9,460 nucleotides of DNA, from NCBI GenBank assembly GCA_002403415.1, contig DHHS01000100.1, forward strand, positions 9,442-18,901, read 5' to 3'. Below the pieces are notes generated by a model. The model searched no databases. It was given only the letters and a program-made list of their open reading frames with translations, and was not told the DNA's origin. The position numbers and the translations under genes were made by a program. This DNA is from Sphingomonas sp. UBA4766 (lineage in GTDB: Bacteria; Pseudomonadota; Alphaproteobacteria; Sphingomonadales; Sphingomonadaceae). Within the stretch, counting starts at the first letter, position 1. Each line of letters starts with the position of its first letter. Shown piece after piece: positions 6,013-9,460 of the stretch.

Positions 6013-6243
6013 ATGCTTAACCGTCGCGCCTTGTTGGGAGGTTTCGTGCTGACCTTGTTCTTGCCAAATGGTGCCGATGCCCGTCGCGGACGGCGAACGA
6101 GGAGGATTCGTGGTGGCAGTCTCTCGCTGCCGCGAGGTACCACCGATGGGGATTGTCCTTGCAATGGGGGGCGGGTGTGTGTCGGGCCGCGGGGCGGTCG
6201 CTATTGCATCACCAGCGGCGGGCGCAAGCGGTACGGAGTTTAG
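6013..6243 (+). CDS. Small secreted Cys-containing basic protein
   Basis: Protein of 76 aa. MLNRRALLGGFVLTLFLPNG looks like a twin-arginine (Tat) or Sec signal, with a likely cleavage after ADA (residue 23). The mature part is very basic (RRGRRTRRIRGG) and carries four cysteines at 48, 50, 56 and 65, in CPCNGG, VCVG and RYCIT. The C-terminal GPRGGRYCITSGGRKRY resembles the PBCV-specific basic adaptor motif (GPRGG.YY...G.K.Y) as I remember it. The ATG at 6013 is preferred because the signal peptide begins there; GGGGG lies 10 nt upstream, a somewhat long spacing. Function is unknown. The cysteines may form two disulfides or bind metal in the periplasm. The next gene encodes a secreted C13 peptidase, 104 nt downstream. 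Confidence 0.65.
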   Translation: MLNRRALLGGFVLTLFLPNGADARRGRRTRRIRGGSLSLPRGTTDGDCPCNGGRVCVGPRGGRYCITSGGRKRYGV

Positions 6244-6293
6244 CCCCGTTCCCCAACCGCCCCAAACCGGCGCAGCGCCCGTTTCGCGCCCCG

Positions 6294-6322
6294 TTGACAC
6301 TCCCCCGCGCCCGCCCGACACT
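6294..6322 (+). promoter_or_regulatory. Possible promoter of the C13 peptidase gene
   Basis: A perfect -35 TTGACA (6294-6299) is followed after 17 bases by GACACT (6317-6322), a weak -10 (3 of 6). It sits 26 nt before the peptidase GTG, in a C-rich, otherwise featureless gap. The -35 is convincing; the -10 is not. Confidence 0.35.
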
Positions 6323-6347
6323 TGCCCCTCAATCCGGGGGCTTTGGC

Positions 6348-7358
6348 GTGGCGGCGGTTCGGTATCTGCGTATCTTCCTCAGTGCGTTCCTTGCGACCAT
6401 CGCGCTCGTGCCCGCGACCCCGCCCAGCGTCGCGCAGGAAAAGCCGCGTCAGCCGCCGGTCCACGGGCCACCGCCGCCTTTCTTCAACGCACTGAGCTAT
6501 GAGGATGCGGTGCGATATTCAGACGGCGGTACCGAGGTCGAGCATCACCGGACCCCTGCCGACGAACTGGCCGAGCACCGCCGCATCGCCCGCAGTCTTG
6601 CCGCGCTCGCGCCACAGCGAAAGGGTGTGGTCGATGCCTATGTCGTCAGCATCGCGCTCGACAGCGACGGCAATTTCTCTCGCGAGGCGCGGGAGGCCGC
6701 GCGGGTGCTCGCGCGGCGCTATGACGCGACGGGACGCAGCATAACCCTTGCCGGGCCGGACGGGCGCGGCGGCGTCGACTTGCCGCGCGGCAGCCCCGCG
6801 CATCTAGGCCTTGTGCTTGCCCGCATCGCCGAGGTGATGGATCGGGCAGAGGATGTGCTGGTGCTCTATACCACCAGTCACGGTGCGCGGATCGGCGTGG
6901 TTTACAATGACGGCGACAACGGCTTTGGCATTATCAGCCCGGCGCGGCTGGCCGCGATGCTCGATGGGCTGGGCATCAAGCGGCGGCTGGTGATTGTCAG
7001 CGCCTGTTATTCGGGCAGCTTTGTACCGGCATTGTCCGACGGCGACAGCGCGGTGTTGACCGCATCGGTTGGCGATCGCACGTCGTTCGGGTGCCAGGCG
7101 GACAATGATTGGACTTTTTTTGGCGACGCGCTCATCAATCAGGCGCTTCGAAAGGCTCAGCCGCTCGATTTGGCCGCTGCAGAGGCCGCACGGCTGGTGA
7201 GCGAGTGGGAAGCGCGTGGGCGGTTGCAGCCCTCTTTGCCGCAAAGCTTTATCGGCGATCGGGCCAAGCTGTGGCTGGCCGCGCTCGATCAGCGCACGCC
7301 AAAGGCGGCAACCGCCCCGGTCGGAACGCCTGCAGTAACGTTGCTCGACAAGCGCTGA
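6348..7358 (+). CDS. Secreted C13 family (legumain-like) cysteine peptidase
   Basis: Protein of 336 aa. Residues 1-30 are a signal peptide (YLRIFLSAFLATIALVPATP, cleavage near VAQ), so it acts in the periplasm or outside. The catalytic dyad of the caspase-haemoglobinase fold is evident: H178 in YTTSHGARIG and C220 in VIVSACYSGSF, each after a hydrophobic strand. TSFGCQADNDWTFFGDA (245-261) matches the substrate-pocket region of bacterial C13 proteins as I remember them. The GTG at 6348 is chosen because the signal peptide starts there and GGGGG lies 7 nt upstream; the open frame extends to about 6153 without a better start. C13 enzymes typically cut after Asn or Asp. The substrate is unknown; the small secreted protein just upstream is one candidate partner. 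A C-terminal tail after about 315 looks unstructured. Confidence 0.88.
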   Translation: MAAVRYLRIFLSAFLATIALVPATPPSVAQEKPRQPPVHGPPPPFFNALSYEDAVRYSDGGTEVEHHRTPADELAEHRRIARSLAALAPQRKGVVDAYVVSIALDSDGNFSREAREAARVLARRYDATGRSITLAGPDGRGGVDLPRGSPAHLGLVLARIAEVMDRAEDVLVLYTTSHGARIGVVYNDGDNGFGIISPARLAAMLDGLGIKRRLVIVSACYSGSFVPALSDGDSAVLTASVGDRTSFGCQADNDWTFFGDALINQALRKAQPLDLAAAEAARLVSEWEARGRLQPSLPQSFIGDRAKLWLAALDQRTPKAATAPVGTPAVTLLDKR

Positions 7359-7445
7359 CGGGCGGCGCGTGCTGCACAAATCAGGTTGCGTCGCGACCGG
7401 TTTCGACCGACACCCTTTGGCATCATGCACTGGGGAGGGCGACTC

Positions 7446-7700
7446 ATGAAATATGTGTGGATGTTGTTGACGGGCCTGTTTGTCGGCTTGCTGGCGGCGT
7501 GGCTCTATCCGGGAAACCAGCATATCAATTGGTTGTTTGCGGCGCTGCTTGGTATCGCGGGTTCCTATGCCGGCGGCATGATCGGCGGCATGTTCACCAA
7601 GGAAAAGGACATGTTCACGCCCAAGCCATCGGGCATTTTCCTGTCGGTTGTCGGCACGTTGGCCCTGATTTTCATCGGGCGGCAACTCGGCATTTTGTGA
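7446..7700 (+). CDS. GlsB/YeaQ/YmgE-like small membrane protein
   Basis: Protein of 84 aa with three hydrophobic helices at about 4-20, 28-50 and 62-79. The small Gly-rich stretch GIAGSYAGGMIGGMF and the SGIFLSVVGTLALIFIGRQL segment resemble the transglycosylase-associated GlsB/YeaQ family, though the charged loop TKEKDMFTPK makes it a distant member. GGGGAGGG lies 6 nt before the ATG, a strong ribosome site. It is 87 nt downstream of the C13 gene on the same strand and could be co-transcribed with it. Despite the family name, no enzymatic activity should be assumed. Confidence 0.7.
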   Translation: MKYVWMLLTGLFVGLLAAWLYPGNQHINWLFAALLGIAGSYAGGMIGGMFTKEKDMFTPKPSGIFLSVVGTLALIFIGRQLGIL

Positions 7701-7746
7701 GCCAGCGGCGCGGTTGGGACGCGCGTGTTCAGATCGTCGAGGGACG

Positions 7747-7770
7747 AGGCCCCCCCATTACGGGGGTCCT
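7747..7770 (+). terminator. Stem-loop after the small membrane protein gene
   Basis: AGG-C-CCCCC (7747-7755), loop CATTAC, GGGGG-T-CCT (7762-7770) pair with one C/T mismatch. It lies 46 nt after the stop and just before the creD promoter. There is no U-run, so it is a weak intrinsic terminator at best. Confidence 0.4.
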
Positions 7771-7776
7771 TCGGCA

Positions 7777-7805
7777 TTGTCTGATTGAATCGTTTCATCT
7801 ATAAA
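7777..7805 (+). promoter_or_regulatory. Sigma-70-type promoter of creD
   Basis: TTGTCT (7777-7782) and TATAAA (7800-7805) are separated by exactly 17 bases, matching TTGACA at 4 of 6 and TATAAT at 5 of 6. Transcription would start near 7812, about 24 nt before the creD ATG. This excludes the in-frame TTG at 7785 as the start. Confidence 0.65.
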
Positions 7806-7835
7806 AATGCACGGTTCATCGATGGAGTGACCCGC

Positions 7836-9287
7836 ATGGCCTATTCGTCCCGATCCGCCGAACGCAGCCCCGGCGCCAAGTTTGCGATTGCGTTGTTGAT
7901 TGCGACGTTGCTCACGATCCCGTTGTTTACCGTCTATTTGCTGGTCTATGACCGCCAGAACCAGTCGGAAACGGCGCGCAGTTCGATCGCCGAAGGATGG
8001 GGCGGGCCGCAAACGCTCGCCGGGCCGCTGCTCATTATCCCCTATCAGGAAACGGTCAGCGAAACCGTGACCGAGGGTGGGCGGCAAGTGACCAAACAGT
8101 CGACGGTGTGGCGCGAGCTGGCGCTGGCGCCGACCAGCGCCGACATCGTCTCGCGGTTGACGCCCGAACGCCGCCAGCGGTCGATTTACGAAGCCGTTGT
8201 TTACGGCGCGCACACCAGCGGGCGCGCGCAATTCGCGCTGCCGACCGACTTGCAGCGCTTTGGCGTGAGGGCCGAACAGCTTGCCTATGACCGTGCCGAG
8301 CTGCGGTTCGGGGTGTCGGACGCGCGCGGGCTGTTCGGGCCGCCGCCAAAGGTGGTCGTGAATGGCACGTCTCGGCCGCTCCAGCCGGGCAAGGGGTTGA
8401 GCGAAACGGGCGGATCGGGCTTTTTCGCGTGGATTGATGCAGCCCCCTTGCGCGCGGCACCGATGGCGGTGGATTTTGCCTTTGATTTTCGCGGAAACGG
8501 CTGGCTGACGCTCGCGCCACAGGCGGGGGACACGCGCTGGACGGTCAGCTCGTCCTGGCCAAGCCCTAGCTTTCAGGGCGGGTTCCTGCCGATCAAGCCG
8601 TCGGTCAGCGACAAGGGCTTTCGCGCGGTATACCGGATCGGCAATCTCGCGCTGGGGCGTGCGCTGGTTTCATCGCGGGTCAGCGCGCCCGACGAAGCGC
8701 AGACGGCGTCGCGGGGCCTGGTCGCGCTCAATAGCGGGGCAGGCGATTATGAAGCGCGCGTCACGCTGATTACCCCGGTTGATCTCTACAGCCAGGTCAA
8801 TCGGTCGGTGAAATACGGATTTTTGTTCATTGGCTTTACCTTCATGGCGTTTTTGATGTTCGACGTGATTGGCGGGGTGCGGGTGTCGTCGGTCGAATAT
8901 CTGCTGGTCGGGGCGGGGCTGGTGCTGTTTTTCGTAATGTTGCTGGCGTTTGCCGAAGTGGTCGGATTCCTTGCCGCTTATCTGATCGCGGCGGGGGCGA
9001 TTATCGGGCTGTTGACCAGCTATTCGGCCGCCGTCCTGCGCAGCCGCAAGCGTGCAGGCTATATTCTGGGGCTGCTCGCCGCGCTTTACGCAGTGCTCTA
9101 TATCCTGCTCAATTTGGAGGCGTATTCGCTGCTAATCGGGTCGGTGCTGTTGTTCATTGCGCTGGCCGCGGTCATGTTCCTGACGCGCAACATCGATTGG
9201 GGCATGGTTGGTCGGCGCGACGACGAGCCCGATGGCGTCGATGAGCCCCCTGTGACACCGCGCGCTCCGGCAACAATCAGGGGATAA
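7836..9287 (+). CDS. creD: Cell envelope integrity inner-membrane protein CreD
   Basis: Protein of 483 aa of the CreD family. An N-terminal helix (15-37) is followed by a large periplasmic domain containing AGPLLIIPYQETV (62-74). A C-terminal bundle of about five to six helices (326-453) follows. The stretch TPVDLYSQVNRSVKYGFLFI (313-332), then VEYLLVGAGLVLFF, EVVGFLAAYLIAAGAIIGLL and AAVMFLTRNIDW, is diagnostic. The length is close to typical CreD (about 450), with a short acidic, proline-rich tail from 461. The ATG at 7836 is chosen for its GGAG at 8-nt spacing and its promoter upstream. In enterobacteria creD belongs to the CreBC regulon and affects envelope integrity and beta-lactam response. 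No creB or creC gene is seen here, so it appears as a stand-alone unit. Confidence 0.95.
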   Translation: MAYSSRSAERSPGAKFAIALLIATLLTIPLFTVYLLVYDRQNQSETARSSIAEGWGGPQTLAGPLLIIPYQETVSETVTEGGRQVTKQSTVWRELALAPTSADIVSRLTPERRQRSIYEAVVYGAHTSGRAQFALPTDLQRFGVRAEQLAYDRAELRFGVSDARGLFGPPPKVVVNGTSRPLQPGKGLSETGGSGFFAWIDAAPLRAAPMAVDFAFDFRGNGWLTLAPQAGDTRWTVSSSWPSPSFQGGFLPIKPSVSDKGFRAVYRIGNLALGRALVSSRVSAPDEAQTASRGLVALNSGAGDYEARVTLITPVDLYSQVNRSVKYGFLFIGFTFMAFLMFDVIGGVRVSSVEYLLVGAGLVLFFVMLLAFAEVVGFLAAYLIAAGAIIGLLTSYSAAVLRSRKRAGYILGLLAALYAVLYILLNLEAYSLLIGSVLLFIALAAVMFLTRNIDWGMVGRRDDEPDGVDEPPVTPRAPATIRG

Positions 9288-9309
9288 TCCGTCCCGTCGC
9301 GTGCACGAA

Positions 9310-9333
9310 CAAGCCGCAGTCGTGCGGCGGTTG
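9310..9333 (+). terminator. Stem-loop after creD
   Basis: GCCGCA (9313-9318), loop GTCG, TGCGGC (9323-9328) is a perfect 6-bp stem, extendable with CAA/TTG across a GG bulge. It begins 23 nt after the creD stop. No T-run follows, so termination strength is uncertain. Confidence 0.45.
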
Positions 9334-9336
9334 TCG

Positions 9337-9353
9337 GTAAGCTTGGGTTAACC
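9337..9353 (+). promoter_or_regulatory. CtrA-like box near the right edge
   Basis: GTAA-N7-TTAACC differs from the CtrA consensus TTAA-N7-TTAAC by one base and points towards the right edge. It could regulate a gene starting just beyond the window. It is the second such one-mismatch match in intergenic DNA of this window. Confidence 0.35.
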
Positions 9354-9393
9354 GTCTTTGGTAGGAACCGGGAAGTGTAGCGCCTGCTCCATT

Positions 9394-9438
9394 CAGGGTC
9401 GGCGCGCACTGGCAGTGTTGGCGCGCGCCCGAACCCTG
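9394..9438. repeat. Long GC-rich imperfect inverted repeat
   Basis: CAGGGT (9394-9399) pairs with ACCCTG (9433-9438), and GGCGCGC (9401-9407) with GCGCGCC (9423-9429). The centre contains the small palindrome CACTGGCAGTG. It lies in the 170-nt non-coding stretch after creD, about 20 nt before a possible next start, so it may be a leader structure or an operator rather than the creD terminator. Confidence 0.45.
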
Positions 9439-9446
9439 ATTCAACC

Positions 9447-9460
9447 GAAGAGGTGATCAT
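9447..9460 (+). promoter_or_regulatory. Possible ribosome site of a gene starting at the edge
   Basis: GAAGAGG (9447-9453), five bases, then AT at the last two positions; an ATG would result if the next base is G. This is a guess from spacing only. Confidence 0.25.

Noticed and set aside
5817..6164. Minus-strand open frame overlapping the antitoxin relic and the small secreted protein gene
   Set aside because: It is in a different frame from the antitoxin homology and has a basic, patternless composition.
7785..7835. Earlier TTG start for creD at 7785
   Set aside because: It lies between the -35 and -10 of the likely promoter and lacks a ribosome site, while ATG 7836 has GGAG at 8 nt.
9098..9460. 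Minus-strand open frame of 120 codons at the right edge
   Set aside because: It covers the creD 3' end and the non-coding hairpins, is Arg/Ser/Thr-rich and has no recognisable motif.
5773..9460. sdhB downstream of the DUF6946-like gene
   Set aside because: No cysteine clusters of the iron-sulfur subunit appear in any gene in this interval.
1..9460. tRNA, rRNA, CRISPR array or insertion sequence
   Set aside because: No cloverleaf, regularly spaced direct repeats, transposase motifs or terminal inverted repeats were seen; the only long direct repeat is the receptor tip.

Overview
The window looks like chromosomal DNA from an alphaproteobacterium, most likely a sphingomonad. The sequence is GC-rich, the succinate dehydrogenase proteins have alphaproteobacterial features, and a C13 peptidase, CreD and soluble chemoreceptors occur together. 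This placement rests on protein character and remembered family resemblance, not on a database search. No rRNA, tRNA, CRISPR array or intact insertion sequence was seen.

Left end (1-2347, minus strand): two tandem soluble chemoreceptor-like proteins with globin-like N-terminal sensor regions and C-terminal MCP signalling hairpins. The upstream gene (950-2347) and the downstream one (953 to beyond base 1) overlap by ATGA and are probably translated together. They share an 83-nt stretch with only two silent differences, while their sensor halves are very different. The downstream gene's sensor half is also strikingly AT-rich.

Divergent control region (2348-2478): it separates the receptors from the sdh operon and holds a CtrA-like box inside an inverted repeat, plus a GC-rich stem-loop just upstream of sdhC.

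Centre (2479-5772, plus strand): sdhC-sdhD-sdhA encode the membrane anchors and flavoprotein of succinate dehydrogenase (complex II). The genes are tightly packed, with a 2-nt gap and then an ATGA overlap. The expected sdhB is not next. Its place is taken by an unrelated gene, overlapping sdhA by TTGA, that resembles the DUF6946 family and has a D...ExK pattern suggestive of a PD-(D/E)XK nuclease fold.

Right half (5773-9460): a decayed BrnA/CopG-type antitoxin fragment (minus strand), a 76-aa Cys-containing secreted protein with a Tat-like signal, a secreted C13 (legumain-like) cysteine peptidase, an 84-aa GlsB/YeaQ-like membrane protein, and CreD behind a good sigma-70-type promoter. The last 170 bases are non-coding, with two stem-loops and a second CtrA-like box. 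They may lead into a plus-strand gene starting at the window's edge.

The respiratory genes form one clear unit. The genes after 5773 look independently transcribed, with an envelope or secretion flavour. The most unusual items are the mosaic receptor pair, the histidine-free globin-like domain, the nuclease-like gene in the sdhB position and the antitoxin relic.
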